Source: Heterodera schachtii (lineage: Eukaryota > Nematoda > Chromadorea > Rhabditida > Heteroderidae). Taken from it: a stretch of DNA of 64,000 nt. Both the position numbers and the translations under genes were made by a program. The notes under the pieces were generated by a model. The model saw only the letters and a list, made by a program, of their open reading frames with translations, made no database searches and was not told where the DNA came from. Position 1 is the stretch's first letter. Each line of letters starts with the position of its first letter. Shown piece by piece: positions 53,369 through 64,000 of the stretch. The stretch is taken from the NCBI GenBank assembly GCA_023374025.1, contig SIJG01000068.1, forward strand, positions 350,759-414,758. Direction: 5' to 3'.

Positions 53369-53873
53369 TTGTTTGTTTGTTTTTTGAATTCTTAATTGAA
53401 AATAATTATATATATCAACTTGTTTTCATGTGATACAAAAATGTTTTCGGGGTTAGACACAGATTCTGACACCCATTCCAACTCTGAATCTCTGGGACTC
53501 AAACAAGAATTGAACATTGAATTTTCGACAAAATTCACATTTATGCATCAAAAAGTGTCAATTTTTGTGTAATTTTTCAGTTAGAAATTTGGAAGCTATA
53601 AAAAGTTGTTTCGTAAATATCCCGCTTTTGTTTTTGTAAAATTCTGTAATCAAATCCGTTATATCAACAGTCATTTTTAATAATCATTATATCACAATGA
53701 ATTATTTACTGACACATAAAATACAATGGAAATGGGTGAATTTGTGAGCAAGAAAAGGTCATATATACACAAACAATTATACACAATACAATATTAAAAT
53801 GGCACAGTGCCAATATATCATTTGAGTCATTATAATCGTACCAATCAATTCATTCATTTCTGCTGTTGATCAC

Positions 53874-55408
53874 TCACTGATCACTCGGCCCAGGATAAGC
53901 GGCGTCGAGAAGACTGAAAATGATGATTAAATTACAGTTAAAGCACATTCAAAAAAAGTCAATTCGAAATAAAATTTTAAAATTATTCACCGTTCGTCAA
54001 ATGCGCCGTCTCTGATCAAAAAGTGAATATAATTCGGTGGATCATCATTCAACACTTTATCCCCCACATTTGTCCATTTCCTCCCGTCCCATGCAATTGG
54101 ACAACGGCTCAGCCAATGATCATTTCCATATTGTTCCAATGTCAATTTCTCCCCAGTCACTTCGTTGATCAGATCAAATGGCACAACGGAGCCAATTAAA
54201 GTGGACGAATGCGTCAATAAAATGCGGAAAGTAATTGGAGAAGAAGCATTTGAAAATGCCTAAAAGATTAGACAAAAAACCAATTAAATAGGGGGAAATG
54301 ATCCACCGTTTTTAGCTGTTCAATCGTTGAAGACCATTGATCAGGTGAATTAACAGAGCAACTCAGCCACTTCGGAATACCATCCGGACGGGGCGTGAAC
54401 AGCCATTTGGCCATCGCTTGGCCATCCGAGGCATTGGCACTGTCTTCAGGCGGAAAAGCGAGAAAAATGGCATCATCGCAGGAGATATAGCGAAGTGATG
54501 GACAATCGCTGAGCAGTGCCGGGGCCAATTGACGCAAACGACAAAAAGCGATGGCGTTCAAATCAATCAAATGAATGGCGTCCCGGAACATTGGCCAAAT
54601 TTTGAACAAAACAAAGTCCAAAACTCGAACATTTTCAGTGAAAATGTCCAAATCGATTGCACAAATGGCGAAAATACGGCGAAAACGGCGGAGAAATTCG
54701 ACGACATTTTGATCGAGGTAGCTGAAAATGTGATAGTCATAAATCAAATCCAATCTAATTAATTAGTTTACAGGATCTGAATGCGTTTGAATCCGATGAC
54801 TTTGTTCGGCAACGGATTTTGCGGGATTGGCAATGGATTTCCAGCGGAATTGACAATTTGCATTTTCTTCGTCCCATTTTCTTGAATGTCCCATTGGATT
54901 ATAAATTGCTTTTCCAATATCCATTTGCGTGTCTTGAAGTGTTCGTCCACGTAGAAGTCAAATCGACGGCTGATCAGTGCAATTTTGAGGCCAAGTTGGG
55001 AAGGCGCAAGAAAATGGAACACTTCGAGCCAACAATCGCCGCAGATAAAGCTGAAAAATGAAGAACTTTTCGAAATTCGTCAAATTTTTGTTTTACATTT
55101 CTTTTTTGGGAGAGCGTCGTCGTTTTTTGACATGATCAGCAGAAAAGAACCAAAGAATGCTGCCACTGGCGGCCAACAGTAAAGCCACGGCACACAAACT
55201 GAAAAATGATTTGGGCAAATGAATGAACGAAAGGGAGGGAAAAGCAATGAAAGTGAGGGGATCAAAAAACTAAATTTTAGCAATTTGATGAAGCTAAAAA
55301 CCTTCAACCCTCAAATTTGTTTTGAAATCCCAATTCTGGTCAAAAATTGAGCAAAAAATGCGAAGTCAGAAAACAGAAACAATAAACGTACCGAATTGCT
55401 GAAGGCAT
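53874..55408 (-). CDS. F-box-like protein with in-frame membrane-anchor cassette exon, 373 or 339 aa
   Basis: Exons 55392-55408, 55097-55198, 54772-55050, 54307-54721, 53991-54259 and 53874-53913 join in frame to 374 codons. Exon 2 (102 bp, phase 2 on both sides) encodes LCAVALLLAASGSILWFF and then KKRRRSPKKE: a signal anchor with a basic flank. Read past its donor it would instead stop at once and give a 40-residue microprotein. The F-box-like part begins FICGDCWLEVFHFLAPSQ; family landmarks YLDQNVVEFLRR, AKWLFTPRPDG and VPFDLINEVTGEKL follow. All splice sites are canonical. It is the best sister of 38031-39568. F-box proteins recruit substrates to SCF ligases; membrane anchoring would place this one at a membrane. 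Confidence 0.7.
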
Positions 55409-55554
55409 TTTTACAACAACAAAATGACAGGAAATGGACGAATGAATGAATGGAATGAGGAGGAAAAGAAGAAAAAAGGGCATTTTTATACTAAAAAATT
55501 ACCGTACATTTGAGTACCGATGAGGAAAAAAATCATATAAAAGGAAGAGAAAAC

Positions 55555-55793
55555 TGTCGTGTATGAGGACTTATTTGATGGGACTCAAATGGACATTTCA
55601 TATTTCCCTCTTAATCCCCAACTGTCATTGCTGTCTATTTAAATGCTCTCTTTCCCTCCTTCTCCCGCACTCTTCCAGTCATTCTTCATTTATCATTTTG
55701 TTCTCCATCATCAACTTTGACCTCCGCATATATTTTGTTAATTTCTTCACTGCAAATAAATCAATTCATTTGGCTGTTGAGTCGGACACAACA
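55555..55793 (+). repeat. 5' LTR
   Basis: Starts TGTCGTGTATGAGG and ends GGACACAACA. The sequence right after it, GTTCACTGGCGCAGTCAGCA, holds the primer-binding site; I do not assign a tRNA. Confidence 0.9.
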
Positions 55794-56093
55794 GTTCACT
55801 GGCGCAGTCAGCAGTGCAAAACAAAGCGACGAGGCACAATCGGAGTTAAATAAAATACGCAAAGTAAAGCGTTCAACTGCCGATTTCATCAAAAACGCAA
55901 AGTAAAGCGTACTCTTCTGCCGACTTCATCCATCGAAAAGCTCAAAAAGCTAATTGAAAAGCGTGAAAGTAAACACGAATATTTGTTGTCAGCTCAGTAA
56001 AGTAATTCTGTCAACAAAAGCTGAACTTTCACAAAAGGGTAAAGTAATTCCCACGTCAAAGCATCACCACCAAATTCGTCAACAATTCAAAGG

Positions 56094-57029
56094 ATGGCCG
56101 AGCCAAAAGCAAAAGCTGGAAAAGGGCCGGGACCCTACACAGCGGAAATGGCATGGAAAATCTGGGAGGAGCGCTTCGAATTTTTCATCAAACTCAGAGC
56201 AGTCACTGATGCCGAAACAAAGAAGCTGCTGTTCTTCACAGAGATCGGGCCGATCTACGAGGAATTGCGACAGATGGCACTACCGGATGATGTCAGGGAT
56301 ATGCCCTTGGATGAAATCAAGGCATTGATGAGAGACCAATATGGAGAGACAAAGACTGTGGCGGCAAAACGACACGAATTGTTTGCTGCGAAACAGACGG
56401 CAGGACAAACCATCCGCGACTATGCGATTAAATTACGCACTCTGCTCGCCAACGCAGAATGGCACAGAGATTCGGTGGACATGTGCCTGACAGCGTTGTT
56501 CATCAATGGACTCGCAGACGATTCAATTCGAGCGGAACTGATCAAAAAAGGCGACAATGCTCTGAAGTTCAAAGACGCAATCGAAACTGCGGTGCTTTTG
56601 GAACAATCATCATTGGACGCGCAACGAATCGGTGGACATGGGCCAAGAGAAATGGTGGCCAAGGTTTCATCTCAAAGAAAAGAGAAGAAAGCCGGCGGCA
56701 ACAGCACACCAGGGCAATGTCATCGATGCGGACGGAACGGTCATTGGGCGAGTGAATGCCCCAGCAAAAACACCGAATGCCGAAAATGTGGAAGGATTGG
56801 ACATTGGGCAGTGGCCTGCAAAGCAAAGCAGAGCACGACATCAAACGCAGACAAAGGAAGGCAAGGCTCCTCTTACTTCAAAGGAAAGCCGGTGCATCAA
56901 ATCAGCGCACAAAAGCGTGATTCTTCCAGCGGATGTTGCGAGCGTCGTCAAGCCAAAACAAGTCAAATCACTCACAGCTCCACCAGCATTCGTTCAATTA
57001 CAACTGCAAAAAGAGAAAGCAGACTTTGA
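56094..57029 (+). CDS. Gag polyprotein with two CCHC zinc knuckles, 311 aa
   Basis: Starts MAEPKAKAGKGPGPYTAEMAW. Residues about 15-180 are a retrotransposon capsid-type helical domain (WEERFEFFIKLRAV, TIRDYAIKLR). Two zinc knuckles follow: CHRCGRNGHWASEC and CRKCGRIGHWAVAC. The last 50 residues are read over the start of pol in another frame, so the true gag end or the shift site lies before about 57000. Gag forms the particle that packages the RNA. Confidence 0.85.
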   Translation: MAEPKAKAGKGPGPYTAEMAWKIWEERFEFFIKLRAVTDAETKKLLFFTEIGPIYEELRQMALPDDVRDMPLDEIKALMRDQYGETKTVAAKRHELFAAKQTAGQTIRDYAIKLRTLLANAEWHRDSVDMCLTALFINGLADDSIRAELIKKGDNALKFKDAIETAVLLEQSSLDAQRIGGHGPREMVAKVSSQRKEKKAGGNSTPGQCHRCGRNGHWASECPSKNTECRKCGRIGHWAVACKAKQSTTSNADKGRQGSSYFKGKPVHQISAQKRDSSSGCCERRQAKTSQITHSSTSIRSITTAKRESRL

Positions 57030-60000
57030 ATTGGACAGTGGCGCCGACGTTTCGCTGATCTCCGAAGACGATTGGATTGCCAATGGCATGCCAAAACTGT
57101 CAACATGTTCGGGATTACACGCGTACGGAGGAAAGCCAATCAATGTCCTTGGATTCTTCGAGTCAGAAATAAAGTACTTGGGGAGAGAAACCACGACGGA
57201 CTTGTATGTGGTCAAGGACAAGGCGAAGAATCTGTGTGGACGTGATTTGATTAAAAAGCTACAGATCGACTTGAACAAAGCGTTTGGAATTGGAATGGTA
57301 CAACAAATTCGGGACACCAAATCCGGCAGTAAATTGGACGAAGTGCTCCAAAATCATGCCGAAGTCTTCAGTGAAGGACTTGGCCGCTGTACACGACACA
57401 TCGCGTTAAAATTTAAAACGGATGTTCAGCCAAAAAGATGCAAGCCGCGTCCCGTGCCATTCGCGTTGCGTCCCGAGGTGGAGAAGGTTTTAAACCAATG
57501 GGAAAAGGAAGGAGTCCTCGAGCCTGTGGCGACATCTGATTGGGCAACTCCGCTCGTCATTGTGCCAAAGCCCGGCAACAAAATTCGATTGTGCTGCGAC
57601 TATAAGGTCACAGTCAATCCGTGCCTGGACATCCATCAGTACCCGCTCCCTCGACCGGAAGAACTGTTCAGCGCTCTCAACAATGGCGACAAATTCTCAA
57701 AGTTGGACTTGAAAGAGGCCTACTTACAGCTTCCGTTGGACGATCAGGCGAAGGAATGCCTCACAATCTGCACTCATAAAGGGTTGTACCGATTTTCGCG
57801 CATGCCCTACGGAGTGGCATCGGCACCAGCAATATTCCAGCAGGTGATGGAAGAAATTCTCTGCGGAATTGACGGAGTGGCAGTGTATTTGGACGACATC
57901 GTCGTCACTGCTACAAACAATGCCGAACACTTGAAGAGATTGGATGCCGTTCTCCAAAGACTTCAAAAGGCAGGACTACGAGTAAAAAAGGAAAAATGCT
58001 CGTTCATGCAAGAAAGCATCGTCTATTTGGGACACATAATCGACCGGCAAGGAATTCGGACTTCGCCAGAAAAGGTGGAAGCAATTCAAAAAATGCCGGC
58101 ACCGGAAAATTTGAAAGAATTGCAATCGTTTCTCGGCATGGTTGGCTATTACGGAAAGTTCATCCCTTCATTGGCGACGGTTTCGGAACCATTGAATGAA
58201 CTTCGCCGGACAGAAAAGGAATGGCACTGGGGGAAAGGAGCAACAAAAAGCCTTCGGAGAGATCAAGAAAATGTTGGCTTCAAACGACATCCTCGTGCAT
58301 TTCGACCCTGAAAAGCCTCTCTTTTTGGCAACAGACGCGTCGGATTATGGCATTGGAGCTGTTTTATTTCATAAGGATGCCAAGACTGGAAAAGTTGGAG
58401 TCATCGCTTATGCGTCAAAAACATTAAGCTCATCCGAGCGGAAATATGCGCAAATTGAGAAGGAGGGACGTGGAGTGATTTTCGGCGTAGAAAAATTCAA
58501 CCAATATTTATACGGCCGAAAGTTCACACTATAGACTGATCATGAGCCGCTGAAACGGATTTTTGGACCTAAGGGTCAACTGCCAGTCGTTGCTGCCAGG
58601 CGTTTACATCGTTGGAGCTTAATTCTGATGAACTACGAGTTCGACATCGAATATTGCTCGACAACTAACTTTGGACACGCCGATGGACTGTCGCGACTGC
58701 CAACACCAGAAGTCGACCAAATTTGCAAGGAGAGCTGCGACATTGGCGAAATTCAGAAGGAATGCCAAAATGCTCTGCCAATAACAGCAAATGGCATCGC
58801 AAACGAGCTCAGAAAGGACCCAACGCTTAAAAAAGTGAAAAATTTCACTGAGCAAGGGTGGCCAACAAACAAGCAAATCGACGCCGAAATTCGACCATTC
58901 TACGTGGTGCGCGACGAAATTGAGACCCAAAACGGATGTCTGATGCTCGGAACACGAACAATCATCCCAGCAAAATTCCGTGGAGAAATTTTGAAATTGA
59001 TCCATGAGACACATCCGGGAATCGTGCGCATGAAGTCGCTGGCGAGACAAAAGGTCTGGTGGCCCGGCATTGACAAGGACATCGAAGCAATTCGAAAGCA
59101 ATGCAAAATTTGCCAGACAAATGCTGCAGAAATGAGGAAAAGTGCCGCTACACCCTTGGGAAGTGCCAGAAGTTCCATGGCAAAGGCTTCACATCGATTT
59201 TTGTGGACCATTTCTCGGAAAAATGTGGTTGATCGTCGTGGATGCAAAGACGAAATGGCCTGGAAGTCATTATGATGGCGAAAACAACGACAGAAGCGAC
59301 CATTTCGGCAATTCGAAATTTGTTATGGACGCATGGAATTCCACTACAGATCGTCAGTGATAACGGCCCGCAATTCACTTCAAAGGAATTTGCGAATTTC
59401 TGTGAAGAACGTGGCATCACGCACACTCTCACAGCGCCGTACCATCCCCAAAGCAACGGAGAAGCGGAGAGATTCGTCCAAACCTTCAAGAAAGGAATGC
59501 TTCTCAACAAGAAGGAGAAAAATTGGGAAAACGAACTCGCGAAAAACCAATTTCTGTTGAAATACAGAATCACACCGCATTCAGCAACAGGACAATCACC
59601 GGCCAAAATGATGTTCAACAGAGAACTAAGGACAAAACTCGATTTGGTCCAGCCGGTTTTCAACCCAAAGAAAAGGGAAGAAAGGGAGGAAAAGCAAAAA
59701 GTTGTGAACAACTACAGAGACCGAGTTAAAAGGAACTTCGATCGAGGCACTTGGAAAAGGTCATTCGAAATTGGCCAAAAGATTTTTGCTAGGAATTTCC
59801 GCGACGGAACCAAGTGGATGGAAGGCGAAATTGTGCGCCAAATCTCACCATCACTTTTCCTTGTCAGAACCAAAAGAGGAATTTGGAAAAGGCACTTAGA
59901 TCAGCTTAAATCCAACGAAACGGAAACGGACAGCGAAAGTGCCGAAACCGATTCAAATTCGTCACTGGCAGAACAAGCTGAGATGGACGCCGACGGTGGA

Positions 60001-60120
60001 AATCAGCCGGACATTGATGCGCAAGATGAACCGCAAAATGTGCCGACGAATGATCAAGAGGAGCTCAGACGATCGAGCAGACAGCGTAAGCCGAGAACCA
60101 TCTTCGATCCGAGTCGATGA
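56900..60120 (+). pseudogene. Pol polyprotein (protease, RT, RNase H, integrase) with frameshifts and one stop
   Basis: The pol frame is +1 relative to gag. Protease DSGADVSLIS near 57040; reverse transcriptase with YLDDIVV near 57890; the frame changes near 58240; RNase H with TDASDYGIG; stop TAG at 58532-58534; integrase zinc domain HETHPG...CKICQ near 59000-59110; two more frame changes near 59145 and 59255 around the first catalytic Asp (LHIDFCGP); then VSDNGPQF and the Glu in HPQSNGEAER. The C-terminus ends RKPRTIFDPSR at 60120. With nearly identical LTRs, the breaks may be sequencing errors. Confidence 0.8.
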
Positions 60121-60131
60121 ACCGATTGAAT

Positions 60132-60145
60132 TGGTGGGGAGGAGA
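60132..60145 (+). promoter_or_regulatory. Polypurine tract
   Basis: GGTGGGGAGGAGA-type purine run directly before the 3' LTR, the expected plus-strand primer site. Confidence 0.7.
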
Positions 60146-60383
60146 TGTCGTGTATGAGGACTTATTTGATGGGACTCAAATGGACATTTCATATTTCCCT
60201 CTTAATCCCCAACTGTCATTGCTGTCTATTTAAATGCTCTCTTTCCCTCCTTCTCCCGCACTCTCCAGTCATTCTTCATTTATCATTTTGTTCTCCATCA
60301 TCAACTTTGACCTCCGCATATATTTTGTTAATTTCTTCACTGCAAATAAATCAATTCATTTGGCTGTTGAGTCGGACACAACA
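60146..60383 (+). repeat. 3' LTR
   Basis: Same as the 5' LTR apart from one base. It contains TATTTAAATGC as a possible TATA region. Confidence 0.9.
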
Positions 60384-60929
60384 AAAACTGACAGTAAAAG
60401 TCATTTTCTGTAATTATAATTTACGAATAAATGGCAAATCTGAGGGATTTCCGATGCCGGACCATCCGCTTCCCAACAAAATTCGCTTCCGACATCTTAA
60501 GATTAAGTAATTCGGCACTTTTTGCGCGCATTATTAAAGCATTTTATGTAGGTTGGCCCTGTTTTCAGGTACATTGACCATTCCGTCCTCTCATTTCTTC
60601 GTTCCAACCAGCAAATTTGGGACAGAATTGGCACCGAATTGAAATTGTTTGTGCGTTCAGACGAACCAACTGAAGTCCAGCCGATTTGGAATGCTTTTGT
60701 CCCTGAAATTTGGCCCATTTTTTCGGCAAACATTCGCCATTTGGGCTTTCCCAATGCCGATCATTTGGACAATTTGCGCCGTCACATTTCGCCAACAATT
60801 CTCAATGATCTCATCCAGTTGAATTCAATCACTATTTATTTTCTGTTCCCCGGTGTAATTGGTGATGATTTTGATGGGCTAACTGCTTCTGCCGGCCAAG
60901 GATCAGACGTGAAAAAAGGATTTGCTTAA
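60384..60929 (+). pseudogene. F-box-like gene fragment cut by the LTR retrotransposon
   Basis: The partial exon 2 (to 60506, PLPNKIRFRHLKIK) begins exactly at the right LTR. Exon 3 starts at 60569 after ttttcag (YIDHSVLSFLRSN) and runs to a stop at 60929 after ASAGQ, where the family sequence is lost. 60930-61125 has no gene. Confidence 0.65.
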
Positions 60930-61125
60930 TCCAGAAAATCAGTCCGGGTCAAAATTATTTTATCCTTTCCGGAATTTTCCAAAAACCCGAGCTCTCATTC
61001 TCGTTAACTGAAAAAAAGTCCAAATCTTTCATTTCACACAAATATAAATACATAAATAAAATCCTATTTCAATTATGAATCTACAAAAGGATTGATCAAT
61101 CATTTCTCAAATAATAATCCATCAT

Positions 61126-62842
61126 TCATTCATTGCGCTGATCACTGCTTGGCCCCGCGGCACTCGAGCACACATTTTCGTCACTTTTATCTGATGGTGG
61201 AGACAATTGCCTAAATTAAATGCAATTTAATTCGGTAAAAAAGGAATTTAGCAATGGCAAATGCCATTGATGACTAAACAATGCTTACACTTACCCAATG
61301 CAATTTGGGAAGTCAGTCAACTCAAAAAAGACATTGTTTAAATTATCCTCCAAATTTTCATCATTTTCCCATTGAATCGCCGCCGTCTCCCCAATAATAA
61401 TTGGGCATCGCTTCGTCAGCCAATTAGCATTCGATTCTTTGCTAAGTGTCAACTTTTCCTTGGTTTGTTCGTTCACCAATTCAAATGGCTCAATTTGTGT
61501 TGGCCCGTAAACTCCAAAATTAATTTTGTAGCTGGCAAAAGAAGTGGTAGCACGGACAAATTTCTAAACAAAAAAGCAAAATTTTCGAAATTCTAACTTC
61601 TGTTCTAAAACCGATTAAAACCAGATAAATCTAGTCGAAGACCATTGAAATATCAAAAAATGGTCATCTGTACTCGGACGAAACAAAAAAAATGTATTTT
61701 GAAAATTTTGAGTTTTTCAATTTTTTCTTCGAATCCGAGTCCGGGGTTCGGAACTGGTCAAAATGGGTGTCATTTTCGGGATCAGCATGCATCCCCTAAA
61801 ACCCTCTAGAAATGTGTTTACGACATTTAAAAATTATAAAAAATTTTGTCAAAAAAGATGTGCTACCATGTAAACTATTACCAGGTGTGCTACCAGGGGG
61901 GGGGGAGGCTTTAGCCCCCCTTAGCCACCCGCCCGCTGGCTATGACCTAAAGTTGCTTAATAAAAATATGTGCTGCCACCTCTTTGAAATTGATGATCCA
62001 TTCGAGATTTGGTCGATACGAATAATACCAGCAACGCAATCTCTTCGGTTGGCCATTTTTTGTCGGCATGTGCAACCATTTGGCCAATGCTTGGCCGGTA
62101 GAAACAGTTGCATTCAGTCCGTCATCAGCAGCAATTGTATCGGGGCGCAGAGTACCAGAATCGATCGAAGTCAATTGGTCAAGATCAGTGAGAACTGTCG
62201 GTGAAATGAGACGACGCAAATTGTCCAAATGTACGGCATTGGGAAAGTTCAAATGGCGAATGTTTGCCGAAAAAATGGGCCAAATTTCAGGGACAAAAGC
62301 ATTCCAAATCGGCTGGACATCAGTTGGGTTGTATGAAGTTGGCACAAACAAATCCAATTTGGTGCCACTTCTGTCCCAAATTTTCTGATTGGAACGGAGA
62401 AATTCGATGACGAAATAGTCAATGTACCTTGAAAAAGGGGGAAATTGAAGGAATACAATCGCTTCTATTAAAATGTATTGGGATTTGTATTGAAATTTCG
62501 AATTACTCAATCTGAATGTGTTTAAAGCGGATTTTGTTTGGCAACGGACGGTCCGGCATCGGAAATCCCTCAGATTTGCCTTCAACAAAAAGTTTTGGCA
62601 TTTCAATGTCCTTGAAAATTTTGATTTTTCTCCAAAGCGTCAATTCCGTCGTTTTGCCATTGAAATGCGCGTCCACCAACGCATCAAAACGTGGCGAAAG
62701 CAATGCCATTTTGAGTCCGAGTTGAGCACGGTCAAAAGATGGCAGAATGTCCATCCACACGTCGCCACAAATCCAACTGAAACATGAAAAAAATTGATTA
62801 GATGAATTTTAATTTTTAAAAAATTCCTTGCCTTCGGTTCAT
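61126..62842 (-). CDS. F-box-like protein, intact five-exon gene, 360 aa
   Basis: Exons 62832-62842, 62507-62776, 61980-62427, 61295-61563 and 61126-61210 join in frame to 361 codons. Start MNRS then WICGDVWMDILPSFDRAQLG; in the middle DNLRRLISPTVLTDL and QALAKWLHMPTKNG; near the end PFELVNEQTKEKL and LTKRCPI; the last exon is Ser/Asp-rich. The first intron begins gc (AAG|gcaagg) where sister genes have gtaagg, a GC-AG intron. The third intron is enlarged (416 bp). This is the reference copy for judging the others. The family is known to me only as F-box domain proteins of cyst nematodes; the target is unknown. 62843-63461 to the right has no gene. Confidence 0.75.
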
Positions 62843-63461
62843 TTTGGTGGCTCAATTAGCACAATTTGGACGGTTTTCCAATTAATTTGTGTGTCACAAA
62901 GGGCAAATAAAACTGTGTTAACGTAAACACAGAGAACAATTTGAAAAAATGAGAGAGTAAAAAGAATACAAAAACATAATAGAGCAAGGAGAAGGATGGA
63001 ATTCGTACGAGGGTAAAGGCTTTATCCCAATAAAGCGTGGAAGAAAAAAATGATTGCATGAAAGTTTTCTGTATCTGTTCGAAAAAGGAAACGCAAGTGG
63101 TGATTCGGAATTGGTGTTCCGACACAAAAAATTTTAGTTTTCTAAATTTTTGGCTTTTCTATACATTTAACGGCTTATTCTAAAACTATTTATGCATTCA
63201 ACACTATTCAGAATATGGAATTTACCTAAAACAAAATTTTAGAAAACAAAAATTTTCAAAAAAAAATCAACTACTTGATGAAAAATCATAGACAAAACCA
63301 ATGATTTTGGAAATTAATTCATTGAAGTGAAAAAAAAGTACAATAGCAATATTAATAGAAAACAATTTGTAACAAACTTACAAGAAAAATAGAAAAAAGT
63401 AAAATATATACTGGCAATGAAACGGCTGGCACCGAAACGGCGGCACCGAATCGTCCCCTAC

Positions 63462-63874
63462 CGGAACCCGTCAGTTGGGCCCTCACGATTGGGCCCCACA
63501 CGTTTGGGCCCCAGCATGCTTTTCCATGATAGCTTTTTTCTTTGGCATCAAAATTCAACATTGTTGGTATCATTCGAAAGCTCTTCACATACTCTATTAG
63601 CCTTACAAAAAGCGGATAGGTTTTAAAGCCTGGAAAAATTTTTAATATGAAAAAACTTCAAAATTTCGAGTTTTTCGCAATTTTCGTGTGTAACTTTTTC
63701 GGTAATTGTCTAATCGCGAAGCAATAGCTTAGAAAAAGCTTTTAAACATGTTAAGCTTTCGAATGATACCAAGTTTATTGGATTTGGATGACAAATAAAA
63801 AAGTTATAGAAAGTTATATCGGAAAAATATGCTGGGGCCCAAACGTGGGGGCCCAACCCAACTGACGTAGACCG
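63462..63874. mobile_element. Foldback element, 413 bp, target duplication tcccctac
   Basis: Flanked by tcccctac at 63454-63461 and 63875-63882. The arms carry GTTGGGCCC-type units; the interior has the shared agctttcgaatgatacca palindrome. It is a relative of the element at 39708-40171. The rest to 64000 shows no gene. Confidence 0.8.
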
Positions 63875-64000
63875 TCCCCTACCGCAGTTTTATATTAAAA
63901 CATTAGCGTATGTTTGAGTACCGGTGGTGAACATGAAAATGAAAGTGCCAATGATTTGGTGAGATTTACATAAGTTCGAATTAAAAATAATGCAGAAGAA

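Larger units (their letters stand above)
55555..60383 (+). mobile_element. Ty3/gypsy-type LTR retrotransposon, TSD aaaac
   Basis: Two LTRs of 239 and 238 bp (TG...CA) differ by a single missing C/T in the region actcttccag/actctccag, so insertion is recent. Flanked by aaaac at 55550-55554 and 60384-60388. Order of domains protease, reverse transcriptase, RNase H, integrase is of Ty3/gypsy type. It inserted in an F-box-like gene fragment. Confidence 0.92.

Overview
The window reads as nuclear DNA of a nematode, most probably a plant-parasitic cyst nematode (Heteroderidae). The reasons are AT-rich intergenic DNA, very short introns (about 40-60 nt), several apparent GC-AG introns, and many members of an F-box-like protein family that I recognise from Globodera/Heterodera gene sets. 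The species is an inference. No rRNA, tRNA or CRISPR was seen.

Region 1 (1-3.9 kb) is a block of compact small genes: the 3' end of an acidic protein with a lysine-rich tail, a coiled-coil RING-finger protein of 306 aa in three exons, a 108-aa protein with a nuclear-localisation motif, and a stand-alone PAZ-domain protein of 187 aa. It directly abuts region 2.

Region 2 (4-32.8 kb) is a Maverick/Polinton virus-like element present as two tandem, diverged copies in the same orientation. Copy A (4051-20265) has family-B DNA polymerase (many short introns), an F-box-like cargo gene on the opposite strand, adenain-like protease, a small membrane protein, double jelly-roll major capsid protein, a pVI-like protein, a penton-like protein, DD35E integrase with chromodomain, a proline-rich protein, a small basic protein, packaging ATPase, a CxxC protein and an 80-aa protein. 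Copy B (20266-32812) repeats this order but keeps only the N-terminal part of the polymerase. The copies join at a glutamine-codon microsatellite. Each copy has intact and frameshifted genes in a complementary pattern. No terminal inverted repeats were recognised, so whether region 1 and the membrane-protein gene at 33.4-35.3 kb belong to the element is open.

Region 3 (32.8-38 kb) holds that multi-exon signal-peptide/transmembrane gene with duplicated exons, then long AT-rich stretches without a gene and a 155-base assembly gap.

Region 4 (38-64 kb) is a cluster of F-box-like genes and fragments in both orientations: two contain an in-frame cassette exon that would add a membrane anchor, one is an intact 360-aa five-exon gene, and the others are truncated. 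It is riddled with non-autonomous DNA transposons (hAT-like with 8-bp target duplications, a foldback family, a Tc1/mariner-like element nested in a hAT target duplication) and a young Ty3/gypsy-type LTR retrotransposon (55555-60383). Two small membrane or secreted protein genes lie at 45.5-46.7 kb.
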